The notes: a model not told the origin generated them from the letters alone. Positions 34,844 to 48,352 are shown, counted from the stretch's first letter. The stretch is 64,000 nt of DNA from Cannabis sativa (GCF_029168945.1 NC_083606.1:19990041-20054040); one strand, 5' to 3'. Translations and numbers: made by a program.

Positions 34844-37800
34844 TTACTCCCCCTCATTTTGGCATTCATGGAGATCCTTTAATCGACGCATTCCAATCTT
34901 GTGAACCATCTTCTCAAAAGTTGATGTTTGTAATGACTTCGTGAATAAGTCTGCAAGATTATCACTTGATCGAATTTGTTGAACATTGATATCACCATTT
35001 TCTTGAAGATTGTGTGTAAAGAAGAATTTTGGTGAAATATGTTTAGTTCTGTCTCCTTTAATGTACCCCCCTTTAAGTTGAGCGATGCAAGCAGCATTAT
35101 CTTCATAGAGAATTGTTGGTACTTCTTTATTAGATGTTAATCCACATGTTCCTCGAATATGTTGAGTCATTGATCTTAACCAAACACATTCTCGACTTGC
35201 CTCGTGAATTGCAAGTATCTCAGCATGATTTGAGGAAGTAGCCACCAGAGTTTACTTTGTTGACTGCCAGGATATAGCAGTGTCACCGCAAGTGAACAAA
35301 TAGCCAGTTTGAGATCTAGCTTTATGTGAATCAGATAAATATCCTGCATCTGCGTAGCCAATAAGTTGTGACCCACAATTATTAGAATAGAATAATCCTT
35401 TATCAATAGTACCCTGGAGATAGCAGAGTATGTGCTTAATCCCTTTCCAATGTCTATATGTTGGAGCAGAACTAAATCTTGCTAATAAATTGACAGAGAA
35501 AGCTATATCAGGTCTTGTACAATTAGCAAGATACATCAATGCTCCTATTGCACTAAGATATGGTACTTCTGGACCAAGGAGCTCTTCATGTTCTTCTCTA
35601 GGTCGAAAATGATCTTTTTCTACATCAAGTGACCTAACTACCATTGGGCTACTCAATGGGTGTGATTTATCCATATAAAACCGTCTCAAAATCTTTTCAG
35701 TATAAGTTGACTGGTGAATGAAAATTTCACATTTTAAATGCTCAATTTGTAGACCAAGACAAAATTTTGTTTTTCCTAAATCTTTCATTTCGAACTCTTT
35801 CTTTAGATATTCCACAGCTTCTGAAAGTTTTCCAGGAGTTCCAATAATATTCAAATCATCAACATATACAGCAATGATAACAAACTGAGGACTTGAACTT
35901 TTTATAAAAACACATGGGCAAATAGGATCATTTTTATATCCTTCTTTTAATAAATATTCACTAAGTCAATTGTACCACATGCGTCCTGATTGTTTAATCC
36001 ATACAATGATCTTTGTAATTTAATTGAGCACATTTCTCGATTGATTGAATTATACGCATCAGGCATCTTAAATCCTTCAGGGATCTTCATGTAAATATCA
36101 CTATCTAGTGATCCATATAAATAAGCTGTGACTACATCCATTAATTGCATATCGAGTTTTTCACTCACAGCCAGGCTAACCAAATATCTTAATGTTATTA
36201 CATCCACCACAGGAGAATATGTCTCCTCATAATCAATACTTGGCCTTTGAGAAAAATCTTGAGCTACAAGTCTTGCTTTGTATATCACAACTTCATTTTT
36301 CTCATTTCTTTTACGTAAACATACCCATTTGTATCCAATGGGTTTCACACCTTCAGGTGTTTGGACTATAGGTCCAAATACTTTGTGTTTAGCAAGTGAA
36401 TTCAATTCTGCTTGAATTGCTTCTTTCCATTTTGGCCAGTCTTTTCTATTTTGACATTCTTTGATAGATTTAGGTTCAAGATCCTCCCTTTCATTTACAA
36501 TTTCTAGCGCTACATTATAAGCAAAAATATTGTCGACAATTACTTCGAGTCGGTTCCATTCTTTTCCTGTATTGACATAATTTATTGAGATCTCATTATT
36601 TCTAATATTTTCAGGTACCTGAATCTCTTCAAGAGATTTGTTTATGTCAACATCTTCCTCGAAATTTTTAGCCTCTTCATTAGGGCCATCTTGATTATTT
36701 GCTTCCTTTCTTTTTCGAGGATTTTTATCTTTGGAACCGACTGGTGTACCACGTTTCAAACGTGCTTTAGAATCATTAATTAATTGTCCTTTTGGGACTT
36801 CAATTCGAATTGGAGCATTTTCAGTTGGAATATGTGATTTTGTAATTTTCTTTGGGTCAGTGAATGCATCTGGTAATTGATTTGCAATATTTTGCAAATG
36901 AATTATTCTTTGAACTTTAAGTTCACACTGATTTGTACGAGGATCAAATTGAGATAATGATTGTGCATTCCATATATTTTCTTTTTCCAGTTGTTTCTTT
37001 TCCCCTCCCCCTAAAGCTGGGAAACTTGTCTCATCAAAATGACAATTAGCAAAACGTGCTGTAAATATATCTCTAGTTGTGGGTTCGAGATATTTAATGA
37101 TAGATGGAGATTCATACCCAACATATATTCCCAACCTCCTTTGAGGACCCATCTTTGTTCGTTGTGGTGGAGCAATCGGAACATATACTGTACAACCAAA
37201 GATTCTTAGATGGGAAATATTTGGCTCCTGACCAAAAGCCAATTGTAGTGGGGAGAATTTGTGATATGATGTTGGCCTAATGCGTACAAGTGCCGCAACA
37301 TGTAAAATAGCATGTCCCCAAGCTATAATTGGTAGTTTTGTTCTCATAAGTAATGGTCTTGCGATTAATTGGAGGCGCTTAATAAATGATTCTGCTAGAC
37401 CATTTTGTGTATGTACATGAGCAACAGGATGTTCAACATTTATCCCTATTGACATACAATAATCATCAAAAGCCTGTGATGTAAATTTACCAGCATTATC
37501 AAGGCGGATTGTCTTGATTACATAGTCTGGGAATTGTGCTCGTAATCGGATTATTTGAGCAAGCAATCTTACAAATGCTATCTAGTTGATGCATCTATCA
37601 ATACCATAAAATATCTGAATGGTCCACATGGTGGGCAAATAGGCCCACATATGTCGCCCTGAATTCGTTCAAGAAATCCAGGGGATTCAATTCCAACCTT
37701 TACCGGTGAGGGCTTAATGATTAACTTTCCTTGAGAACAAGCAGCACATGAGAACTCACTGGATAAAAGAATCTTTTGGTTCTTCAATGGATGACCATGT

Positions 37801-38414
37801 GAGTTCTCTATTATTCTACACATCATAATTGAACCGGGATGACCTAACCGGTCATGCCATATAACAAATAAATTTTTTTAGTTTGTGAACCTCTCGTTCA
37901 CAATAACATGAGTTTCTATTGTTCTTATACGTGTAACGTACAAACCTGAAGACAAACCAGGTAATTTTTCTAATATGCATTTTTTTTCTTGAAACAATAG
38001 ATGTAATACAAAGATATTCAAAATTATTTTCATCTATTGTCTCAATATGATATCCATTACGATGTATATCTTTGAAACTCAACAGATTCCTTTTTGATTT
38101 GGTGGATAATAAGGCATCATCTATAATAATTTTTGTTCCTCTAGGCATCAATATAATGGCTCTTCCGGAGCCTTCAATTAAATTTGCAGTGCCTAATATT
38201 GTATTAACATTTGCCTTCATTTATCACTTCTAAGTATTGTATGAGTGGTTGCGCTATCCACCAAGCACATATCATCACCATTATTTGTAGAATCATGTAT
38301 AGAATGACAAATGTCCATTACTTCATTAACCAAAAAAAAAAACATAATAAGTTCAAAATATAAATGCTTAAATAATAAAAGTTCATTACATAAACATGCA
38401 AATAAAATAAACAC
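34844..38414 (-). pseudogene. pol: copia pol (PR, IN, RT, RNase H), broken
   Basis: Protease is marked by LVDSATTHTIL near 38250. GAG-pre-integrase and the integrase zinc finger appear near 37826-37720 (NSHGHPL, CAACSQGK). The integrase core has GDICGP, IRLDNAGKF and QNGLAE. A gap of some 36 nt and a frame change lie near 37570. RT starts near 36440 (WKEAIQAELNSLAKHKVFG). A 1-nt deletion after SLYGL plus a stop near 35960 precede the catalytic YVDD (about 35870). RNase H ends near 34844 with KGGYIKGDRTKHIS and NLADLFTKSL. The stop lies just outside the nested solo LTR. Confidence 0.9.
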
Positions 38415-38462
38415 CTTAAAGTAAATAAATTACAATAATAAAAAAATAACAAAGAAAAGTGA

Positions 38463-39532
38463 CTAATTGTGGACATTCCCATCTCCATTATCGATATTCA
38501 TGTTGCTATTAATAAAATCTTCATTAACAAAATCTGCAACACCTAAGTGCGTAATATCCAAAGACTCTTTGAGAAAACCATCATCTTGATAGGCAAAATT
38601 TGCTTCTGTTTTCTCCTTTCCTTTCACAGATGCTTGATAAAGATCAGCAAGGTATTTTGCCGTACGACAGGCACGTGCCCAGTGTCCTTTCATTCCACAT
38701 CTGGAACATAAATTTTTAGAATTTCTACGATTATTATTTTGAGGACCTTTTCCCTTGGTCTCAGTAGTTGTGCTTTTCATTGGAGTATATGAATTTTTAT
38801 TTTGGCCATTACGATGCCAAACATTGCTTCGAGCGCGATCGCGACCACGACCCTGACTTTGATTATGGTCACGACCACGTCTATTACTTCGATTATGATC
38901 ACGACTACGACTATGATTATGATTGTCAGCAATTGTAGCATTCACTTCAGGGAATGGAGCATACCCAGTTGGGTGAGATTCATGATTTTTCATCAAAAGT
39001 TCATTATTCTTCTCAGCTACTATGAAATCAATTCTGAATATTTTTTAAAATTTTGCTCTCTATATTGCTGCTGCAGGAGCACATTAGAGGCATGAAAAGT
39101 AGTATATGTTTTTTCTAACATTTCATAGTCAGTAACTTTTTCTCCACACAACATTAATTTAGAAGTGATATTAAACATTACAGAGTTATAATCGCTTACT
39201 GATTTAAAATCTTGCAACCTCAGGTGCAACCAATCATTCTTAGCTTTTGGCAATATGACAATTTTTTGATGGTCATATCTTTCTTTCAAATTTTGTCAAA
39301 GCACAAGAAGATCTTTCACGGTTAAATATTCAGATTTTAACCCCTCATGGAGATGATGGCGAAAGAAAATCATAGCCTTGGCCTTATTTTGTTTTATTTC
39401 AGTATTTTGATCTTTGATGGTGTCTCCAAGACCCATAGCATCTAAATGGATTTCAGCATCAAGAAGCCATGATAAATAGTTTTTTCTAGAAATATCAAGT
39501 GCCACAAAGTCAAGTTTTGCAAGGTTTGCCAT
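38463..39532 (-). pseudogene. gag: copia gag, broken
   Basis: It starts MANLAKLDFVALDIS (39532). An in-frame TGA stands where Trp is expected near 39296. A small deletion near 39015 shifts the frame. The distal part is rich in Arg, Asn and His (RSRDHNRSNRRGRDHNQSQG) and carries a CCHC knuckle, CSRCGMKGHWARAC. It ends NVHN-stop at 38463. About 50 bases downstream a T-rich stretch separates it from protease. Confidence 0.88.
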
Positions 39533-39908
39533 GAAGAAAACTATATCAATATAAAGTGTTAATTATTAGACATATACATAAATTTTGAAAAAAAAATACA
39601 ACAAAATATAGTACAATACTAAAATATAGAATAAGATAATAAAATTAAACAATGTAATATAATAAATAAATCAACACATATATATAATATATAGGCATCT
39701 ATATAGATATATATAAGCATAGAGATATATTGATTCATTACAAAATAAATAAAAGAATAAAAAATGGCTAACTCGAATGTGTTTCAGTCAGATGAGTATA
39801 TATATATAGATACATATATATTTAGTGTATCATGACTTTGAAGCAATTCGAGATCACATATAAAAAAATATTATCATACTTTGGTGAGAGGCTCGTGCTG
39901 ATAACCAA

Positions 39909-40120
39909 TATTATGACATATTAGTATTATGTAATATTATAATTTAGAGAAAGAAAATAGAGAAAAGATGTGTCTTATTCCAATAAGTGATCTCCTATTT
40001 ATACACATACAAGAGTCAAATATTAAGAAACTAAGAAAAGGGAAACTAAGAAAAAGGGAATGTTGATTACATTAATGGTAAAAGATTTGGACATCCACAT
40101 AATTAATAATATTTATAACA
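39909..40120 (-). repeat. 5' LTR of the copia element
   Basis: It is 212 bp with the same ends as 32600-32809. It is followed, in element direction, by the putative primer binding site at about 39908-39890. Confidence 0.9.
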
Positions 40121-40125
40121 GTTAC

Positions 40126-40679
40126 AATTTTTTTTTTAGAAAAATAGAAATTTTTATTAATATGCAAATCAAACAATAGTCCATTAAATAATGATATATC
40201 GCTAGGCAAACCATGTCCTTACAATAAAAGGAATGAAAACCCTAATGAGCATGTGACAAATCACACCTATCAATGACTATCAGCCAAAAATCTTCTAATA
40301 AAAATTGGGTAACAACAATCCCATTATTCAAGCTAGAATAAAAGAAAATAATCAAACGACCAACCATAGCGATAACAATCGTAACAAATAATCGTACCAT
40401 AAACCATGTGGCCAATAAGAATATGAGATACCCCCATATATAAGCATGAACAAGAATAGTCATGCTACTAACACATATGAGCCAATTGAGATTCTCACAA
40501 CATCCCAAAAGAAAAAAAGCTAAAATTTCTCGCCATAAATAAACAAAGTCCTACTACTATAATAATAGCAAAATAGTGTATCAACACCATTATTAAAACT
40601 AAAAAAAAAATTCTACTATAAAATTAATCATTTAAAAATTAGCCTCATTTTATAATTGCTTATATATATAAAGCTAATT
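40126..40679. other. AT-rich DNA, no gene seen
   Basis: It starts with an A/T-run (aattttttttta) just after the copia duplication, possibly the poly(A) tail of an older LINE read on the - strand. The one longish frame (40508-40242, -) is hydrophobic and resembles nothing I recognise. Confidence 0.3.
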
Positions 40680-41060
40680 AGGATTTTTGCCCCTGAACTT
40701 TGACATGTACCAAATCATGCCCCCTGAACTTTTAAGATCGTTAAAAATGCCCCCTGAACTATTGAAATTGTTGGAGTTAAGGACTTTTGTCAAATTTCAT
40801 TCAATTTTACTATTTCAAAGATTATTTATGTACTAAATCATGCTCCCAAACTTTGATATCTACCAAATCATGCCCCTCGAACTTTGACATGTACTAAATT
40901 ATGCCCTTTGAACTTTCATCCATGTTAGACTTTTTTACTAAAATTAGAAAAAAGTCATTAAATCCAACAATCTCAATAGTTCAGGGGGCATTTTAAACGA
41001 CCTTAAAAGTTCAGGGGGCATGATTTAGTATATGTCAAAGTTCAAGGGGAAAAAATCCTT
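40680..41060. mobile_element. Inverted-repeat MITE-like element
   Basis: The left arm reads aggatttttgcccctgaact and the right arm is its inverse (aggggaaaaaatcctt). Further inverted pairs of 'atgccccctgaac' and 'gttcagggggcat' lie inside. It is about 380 bp with no ORF. The flanks (taatt and tatta) give no clean duplication, so the superfamily is open. Confidence 0.65.
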
Positions 41061-41199
41061 ATTAGCCTATATATAATTATATAGAAAATATAAATTGACA
41101 CTTTATTTACAAAAAATACTTCGATAAGGTATTTATACTTTTTATGTAATTTTAATTACTAAAATACCACTTACACTATTACTTACATAATCAGACGAT

Positions 41200-41400
41200 A
41201 GTTGCAGGGTGGTTGCTGCGTGGTTGCGCGGTGGTTGCATCAGACGAAGGTTTCAATCAGACAATGGTTGTAGGGTGGTTGCTGGGTAGTTGGCCGAAGG
41301 TTGCATCACACGAAGGTTTCAATCAGACAAAAGTTTCTTGGTAGTTGCTGGGTGGTTGGCCGAAGGTTGCATCAGATGAAGGTTTCAATCAGACAAAATA
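41200..41400. repeat. Tandem repeat, about 65-70-bp unit
   Basis: Three imperfect units contain 'gtggttgctgggtggttggc' variants and 'gaaggtttcaatcagacaa'. A related short stretch recurs near 41855-41890. Function is unknown. Confidence 0.75.
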
Positions 41401-42209
41401 ACTGTTAGCAAAATATTTATGTAACTGTTGTGAAACATTAAAAATTAGAGCAGTGTTTCCACGTACGTATAACTCTATCTACATGTCTCTTTATGATTTA
41501 ATATGAACAAATTCCCCATTAGAAATTTGGAAAACAACGAAAATACACAAGGATAAACATTTTACTATAGTATTGACCTAATTTTTTTTGGATTATACTT
41601 GAGTTGGATTGTTGGGAACTCCAGTTCAACTTTTTGAGATCTGCCTTTCATGGATCTGAAAATTGAAGTTAGGACATTAGTTTTATGCAAATTAAGCTAG
41701 ATTTCCGGTTGAACAATAAGTTTCGTAGTAGTTTTTCTACACTTTTTTTCTTGAATTCGAAACAGCGCCTGTTTTGATTGATTCTGGTTGTCTTCTTAGG
41801 TGAAGTCGCCGAAATTAATGGTAGTTCTCTTTCTGGTTGAATTTTTGTTTCGATTGCGTCGTGGTTGTGCGATGGTTGCACGATAGTTGCCCAAGAAACA
41901 TGGATCCTGGGTTGAATGTGTGTAAGTTGTATTTGTGTAATTTTTTTTATTTGGGATGTATATTTATTTATTTGGCCAGCTGGAAGTATTTTTTGTAATA
42001 TTGTTACTTCTTTTGGTTAAAATTGAAAAAAAGTCCTATATTAATTTATGTGATTGATTAAAAACTTACTGTAAAAATATCATTTATAGAATTTCAATGT
42101 CTTAATTATGTCTTTTTTTGTCTGTTCGTGTAATTGTCATTTTTTTTTCTTTGTTTGCCTTTTTTTGAGAAATTTAAACAATATCAAAGAAGTGAGGAAA
42201 TCGGTAAAA
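41401..42209. other. Intergenic DNA without a recognised gene
   Basis: It is AT-rich. The only structure seen is the echo of the 41200 repeat. Frames here are short and unlike known proteins. Confidence 0.35.
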
Positions 42210-45200
42210 TATTTTTTTTTTAAAAAAAAGAAAACGTTAATTAATTAAACAAAATGACACCTCTCGGTCATTACAAAAAATATTTCTCGGTATAGAAGAT
42301 ATATCCACTATACCAATCCTCTTGTGGATAAACGCCCAATTTACTATATTATGGGCCATAAAATTACAAGTTCTTACAATCTTGGAAAAAAAAAACAACC
42401 AACTGAGAAAAGTCTTTTACAATGGTTAGCATTGTTATCAATCTCCCATCTAGCACAAACACCATTGACAGTGTTGATAACCACACTAGAGTCGCTTTCC
42501 ACAATTACAAAATGGTGACCATACTCCACCACCATATCAAGAGCCAAACAACAAGATACGGCCTTGCCACAAAGGGGGTCAAAAAAGCATAATCTCTTAG
42601 TTGTCACCCAGATCACCTCACTAAGGTGGTTACGAGCAACTACCGCTAAACACATATCTTCCATCCCCACACGAACATCACAGCTCAGCTTGATCCAGTC
42701 GAGAGGGGGAGGGACCACTTCTACATCTAGTCAAGAGAAGAGTGTGGGATGAGAAAAGCACTGTAATCTGCATAACAATCAGAAATGGAGTCAATGTAGT
42801 ATTTTATGATATCAAGATTATTATTATGTACCTTGTCATTTAGGGCTCTCCAAATAACGTCCACAGATGGAATGCCAACGAACAGTGGAGAAAGAGGTGT
42901 TCTGTAGATTCCTCTTCACCCCCACAAATAGGGGAAAGGTTGTCATTGATCTACAGTCTCTTTCTTAATTCTGAACGCACAAGCAAAGCATTGGAAAGAA
43001 CACTCCACCAAAGGATCTTGTGACGCTCGAGAATTCTACTATTCTAGAGCCTATTCCAAAGTGAGGGAGAAACATCACAATGAGGGGCTCGTTGAAGAGC
43101 TTGGACTAGGTAAGTCGATTTACTAGAGAATTTACCATTAGGCTCCCTAGTCCAAACCCAGTAATCATTGCCTTGACCCGAAGGCCTACCCCCTTTTAAA
43201 ATGGCATCGATCGTTTCCTGGTCAAAAATTTATGAATATCCCAATTACCATTTTTCAGCCAGTAGATCGGCAACTTTGTTAAACTCATTGGATGGAACCC
43301 TCTTAGATTTTTAAACAAAATGCTTCCTATGAGTCACCCAAGGATCTTCCTAGATATTCACGCCTTTCCCCTCAACAATCACTTTACAAGCACCTTTCCT
43401 GAGAATGTCACTGACTTTAACTACATTTTTCCAAAACCAAGAATCAGAGTTCTTATAATGGCCCTTCAAGAAATCTTTGCCCCTAAGATATTTAGCTTCC
43501 AAAATCTTGCAACAGAGAGATTGGCTCCTGGTCAAAAGGTTCTAGTCCCATTTAGCGAGAAATGCAAGATTTATTTCTTTAGTTTTACAAAACCCAAGAC
43601 CCCCGCGAGACTTAGGGAGACACAACTTATCTCAAGCCTTCAGATAAATCCCTTTGTTTCCCTTCTCAAAGCCCCACTAGAAATCTCGCACCATGCCATC
43701 TATATTTGAGACCATCTTGTTGGACAGTTTTGTGGATGCATGGAGTACACTGTCATAGATAATCCAACAGATTTGATTAACGTGGCACACCCAGCCTTTG
43801 AGAGAGTTTTAACTTTCTATCCTTGGAGCTTGGAAGTGAGATTATCAAGGATGAAATTAAAATTAGCATCCTTCTGTCTTGATCTGAACAAGGGGTGCCC
43901 CAAGTAATTAATATTTCCTTTTGGCTCATTGACTCCCAGCAAGTCCCTTATCCCTTTTTTCATTCCATCACTCATGTTCTTACTGAAAAAATAGACGTTT
44001 TGAGTTTATTAATACGTTGTTCTGACCAAGAGCAAAACTTTTCTAGGCACTTCCAGTAATCCCTAGTTTCCACAATTGTAGCTCTTCCTACCAGAATCAG
44101 ATCATCCACAAAGAAAATATGTGATAGACGAGGCCCTTCTCGACTAAGCTTAACCCCTTTAATCCCCCCTTTCAGGGCTTCCTCCAAAATTCTTGACAAC
44201 AATTCTACAATCCAGATAAACAGATAAGGGGAAAGGGGATCACCTTGCCGAATGCCACAAAAAGGGACAAATTTTCCAACCTGGCCTCCATGAAGGCAAA
44301 CATTGAGGGAAGTAGTGGAGATGCACTGATTTATCCAGTTATAAAACCTCACTGAGGTATCAAAGCTAGCTAACACATTATCAATAAATTACCAACTCAA
44401 CTTATCGTAGGCCTTGACCAGGTCTATATTAATAGCGAAAAAACCTTCTTTCCCTTTCTTAGCTTTGAAGGAATGGATAATTTCTTGAGCAATCACATTG
44501 TTATCCTAGATGTTTCTTCCTAGAACAAACGTCTCTTGAGTAGGACATATAATTCTCCGTAAGATCAGCTTGATTCTATTTGCAAGTATCTTGGATATGA
44601 CTTTATACGTGACATTGCAGAGAGAAATAGGCCAAAATTGAGTAACCCTTTTCGAATTTGAAACTTTTGGTATAAGCACCACATTGGTCGCATTGATTTC
44701 TTTGTGCAAATAACCAGAACAGAAAAAAAATCTAAGACTGAATCACAAAAGTCACTACCCATAATCTCCTAGTAATACTTGAAGAACAAAAGAGACTTGG
44801 CCTTGGGGCCTTACTACTATCAATGTTAAACAAAGTCCTTTGAATTTCTTAAGCATCTGGACAACAAATGAGGTCTTTCTGCTCTCTACTAGAGAGTTGG
44901 TCGTGAATAAGAACCTCTAAGTTAGTCACCACCCCTCATGTATGCCTAGAGAAAGTTACACTAAAATACTCAACGTATTCTTTCCCTATTAGATCAAGAC
45001 TTTTGATCCAAACACCGTTCTTGTCCAAAATACTCTCAATAACATTCCACCTTCTTCTAATGGTAGCCGAAATGAAAAAGAACTTAGAATTATTATCCTC
45101 CTCCTTAAGCCATGCAATTCTGAATCTCTATTTCCAATACAAAGCTTTCCTTTCCCAAGCCTGATTCAGGGAGTTCCTAGTATCCCACTCCTCTTGCCAC

Positions 45201-45250
45201 TTTCTCAAACCAGAAGGTAGTTTTTGGATGTTGTGAGGTCTAGATTCCAA
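42210..45250 (-). mobile_element. 5'-truncated L1-type LINE, decayed
   Basis: On the - strand the order is: RT fragments (VVLIPKVSNSK, RPISLCN-like LFLSAMS, ILANRIK near 44700-44510), then [14 protein letters not shown] and the catalytic-type [11 protein letters not shown] (44270-44080). A zinc-finger RVT region follows near 43030-42860 (KILWWSVLSNALLVRSELRK, then ESTEHLFLHCSLAFHLW). A C-terminal RNase H-like domain follows at 42718-42374 (WIKLSCDV, IVESDSSVVINTV). The element ends in an A-rich tail near 42212. The endonuclease domain is missing, as in a normal 5' truncation. Stops and frameshifts are frequent. Confidence 0.85.
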
Positions 45251-45829
45251 TAAATTATTTATGTTTGTGTATGTCGCTACTTTAATCGTGAAATGTCGCC
45301 ACATATCGAGATCATCACATAATTATTATGTTCTAATATGTCGCGACTAAAGTCACATATCGCAAAATAAATATCGCAAATTGAAAGCCATGAAAACAAA
45401 TTATGTGTCTCTATATCGGAAAACATATCATCAAAATGTCACAAAATGTCGATATTATTAGAAACTAATTATGTTCTAATAAAACTATTTATGTTTTTGT
45501 ATGTCGCAAAGTCAATCGTGAAATGTCGTTACATGTCGCAAATTGTCACGAAATATATAAAAAAAAATTTCGTTAAAAACATACCTAGACAGAAAAAACT
45601 ACAAAATAGATTTCATAAACCATACTAATAATGCATGCAATCAAAATACAAAAAGGATGCTCAAACCCTGGCCTTGCATGTAGCATTGTTGTGTTCCAAG
45701 TGCCACAGTTTGAACAATGGCGAGGTTCCACAACTTTTTAACCGTTAGATGGATATTGGTTAGTCCGTATTCTTCCTGCATCGCTCTTTCTTGGATGACC
45801 TGCGGGTTTCTTCTCCACTGTTACCCTGA

Positions 45830-48100
45830 CTCTCATGTTCTGCATGTATTCTGGAAGCACCCAATCATCGTCCTTGCCGACAAGATTAATCGTTGCATTA
45901 TAAGTATTCTTTCACGTCTCTTTTGTGTAATAGGGGAGGACAGAGTGTACAAACTGACATTCTGAGTAAGCACCGCAACACATGTATGGGGATAAGGAAT
46001 TTTCAACAATTGAAACATGTCGCATGTGCATGTTCTCTCAACTAAGTTCACATCACCACCTTTCTCATAATCAGAACCGTCAAATCTTCTTGCAACGTTA
46101 AAACAATTGTGCACCGTTACGTAGGCCACTTCTAAACCTACCATACTCATGTTGCTTTACCAAATCTTCCTCAAAATGAGTTGCCAAGGGGTAGCGCACT
46201 TCCTTGCCTTTTCGAGACGGTCAGCGAACCAATTTTACAATGTGAACCTTATGAACTCAACTAGAGTAGTAATTGGATATTTTCAAAATTCTTCTGTCAT
46301 GTTGTTGAGGTTTTCAACAGCATTGTTTATCATTATGTTGTACCTGTCTCTTAGACAATAAGGACGAGCCCACTTTTCCAATCCTATACTCTCAACATAA
46401 GCAGTGATGCAAGGATCCATCTGTCGAAGCATCTATAAATGTCTATCACATTCCCTCTATGACCATGCGTAAGTGGCCAGCCATATTTGCGTGTTACATA
46501 CATCAATCTTGATCTTGTGGGTGACATTCATAGAAATATGTTTGTAGCATGCACATTGGCATGCTTCAGGGAAAATAACCTCGACAACATGTTCAACGCT
46601 TTGATGCCTATTCAATACAAACACTAAGTTTTTAACCTCCCTAATTGCTTCCCTTAACTTCTACAAGAAATACTTCCAAGAGTCGTGATTCTCACTATCA
46701 ACAATTGCAAAGGCAATCAGAAATAATTAGTTGTTTGCATCCAGTGACCAGAAACAGTACTTGAACCTGTTGTCCTCTATGACAATGTCTGTAATAGTAC
46801 CCAGATTCTTCTATTCCAGCATGTACAAGTAACTAGGTAACTGACTATAAGCTTCTACTGGGTACCCCTCGCATACATAAGTGCCTTCTCCCGGAACCTC
46901 CAAGCCTTCTCATAACTTATCTTGATGCTATAGTCCTGAAACATATCCGTTTGTATGTCTTTTGCCTTGTACTTAGTTCCATTTGATCTAAACTTGTTCT
47001 TAATAAGGTGGCCAACAACCCACGGTGCTTCTTGATGGTTATCAGCATGTCTAGAAACCAGGCTACATGTGTGTTCGTTGTGGAATACAGTGACCTCAAA
47101 CATGTCACAGCGTGCCCTCTTCTTCCCCCTCACTCTTCATTTGCAATTTGAATCCCTGCAAGTTGCATAAAAAGCATCGGTGCCAGACTTCTTCACCATG
47201 AACTCAAAATTCATTTTTAATGCAAACTTTCCCACTATATTTTTTTAATTCAGTCTTATTTGTGTATAACTTGCCAACGTGTATTTTCCTTGAATGTGTA
47301 CCAGTAAGAGAAGTTGTATAAATATTATTTTCCTCTATGTCTTTCCTTGTCCACACAATAGGTTTAAATTTTGTACAAACCTCAAAATCAGATGGTACAG
47401 TACTACGAGGAGGACCTGGCCGGCTGCTACTGGTGCCTGGTGTTTGGTGATTTTCACTACGAAAGTTCTTCTTTCTTGCTCTTTCCTCTGGTCCCTTGGA
47501 GCTGGTGGAGGTGGTGGAGGTAGTTCCAACCTCAAAGTAGGTACCTTTATAGCTTCATCAACTTGCAACTCCGCATCACCATCCTCTACCACAGGATCAT
47601 TGTTGTAAAAGGGACCATCAAACTTATCAAACTGATCAAATACATGGTCAACCCTATCCTCATCTATATTAGTAGGGGCCTGCTCATTCAAACCTACCGC
47701 TGGATCTGTTTCTGGGACAAAACTCCCAACAACACTTCTTGGGGGGACAGTTGGCGGAGTAGGCCCCAAAATCACATGCCTTTTAACCTTAGTCACAAAC
47801 AGTGCCAGCAAGTTCTCCACACTCATTTTATCATCATTCTTAAGAATAATCTTACTTGACTATCTTTCACTAAAACTTCCGGCTGTATCATATTGCCTTT
47901 CATGTACATGTAACACACCTCTATTTTCAATTCATACACAAGAGGGTCTATGTCCAACTCTTCATACAAAATTTCATGCATCTTTTATAAAGTAGTGTCA
48001 ACCTCAAACATTAACATCTTACTTTTTGGATTATTGAATATCCAGTTGAAACCTTCAACTGCCCAAGCCCCATCATACAGTACAACCACAAACACAGTTG
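45830..48100 (-). pseudogene. MuDR-type transposase with SWIM zinc finger, broken
   Basis: Reading on the - strand: an N-terminal region with acidic and poly-Pro parts (47826-47335, starting MSVENLLALFVTKVKR, possibly preceded by more coding sequence up to about 48090). Then a MuDR DNA-binding/N-terminal part (47133-46855, with CDMFEVTVFHNEHTC and SNGTKYKAKDIQTDMFQDY). Then a transposase core with several stops (46850-46160; FWSLDANN, IVDSENHDSWKYFL). Last is a SWIM finger (46150-45833) with ERTCTCDMFQLLKIPYPHTC. Stops and frame changes make it non-functional. Confidence 0.85.
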
Positions 48101-48352
48101 AATTCGCAAACAAAAATGACAAAAAAATTAATTCAGATAAATAATATGTCGCAAAATATTGTGAAAAGCATCGTCACTTATCATGAAAATTATCGATAAC
48201 TACATCGCGACACATCGCTGCTTGTCGATAAATTTTATCTTGGACTTGGCCAGACACTACGTCTAAATAAATTGACAAAATTGAAAAAAGGCGTTAACAT
48301 AACACAAGACTACAATATGTTGCGACATACATCGTGACACATCACTACATAT

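Larger units (their letters stand above)
32600..40120 (-). mobile_element. Ty1/copia element with short LTRs, decayed, carrying a nested solo LTR
   Basis: Two matching LTRs of about 210 bp (32600-32809 and 39909-40120) are flanked by the perfect 5-bp duplication GTTAC (32595-32599 and 40121-40125). On the - strand the 5' LTR (40120-39909) is followed by a primer-site-like sequence (TTGGTTATCAGCACGAG), then gag, protease, integrase, RT and RNase H in copia order, a purine tract (AAGTGGGAGTG) and the 3' LTR. A 1,929-bp solo LTR (32914-34842) is nested between RNase H and the 3' LTR. Without it the element is about 5.6 kb. Stops and frameshifts occur in every domain block. Confidence 0.92.

Noticed and set aside
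40242..40508. Hydrophobic 88-codon - strand frame
   Set aside because: It has no recognisable motif and AT-driven composition; it could be a decayed LINE tail but the evidence is too weak.
41200..41400. CRISPR-like array
   Set aside because: The repeats are contiguous and diverged without unique spacers, and the genome is clearly plant nuclear DNA.
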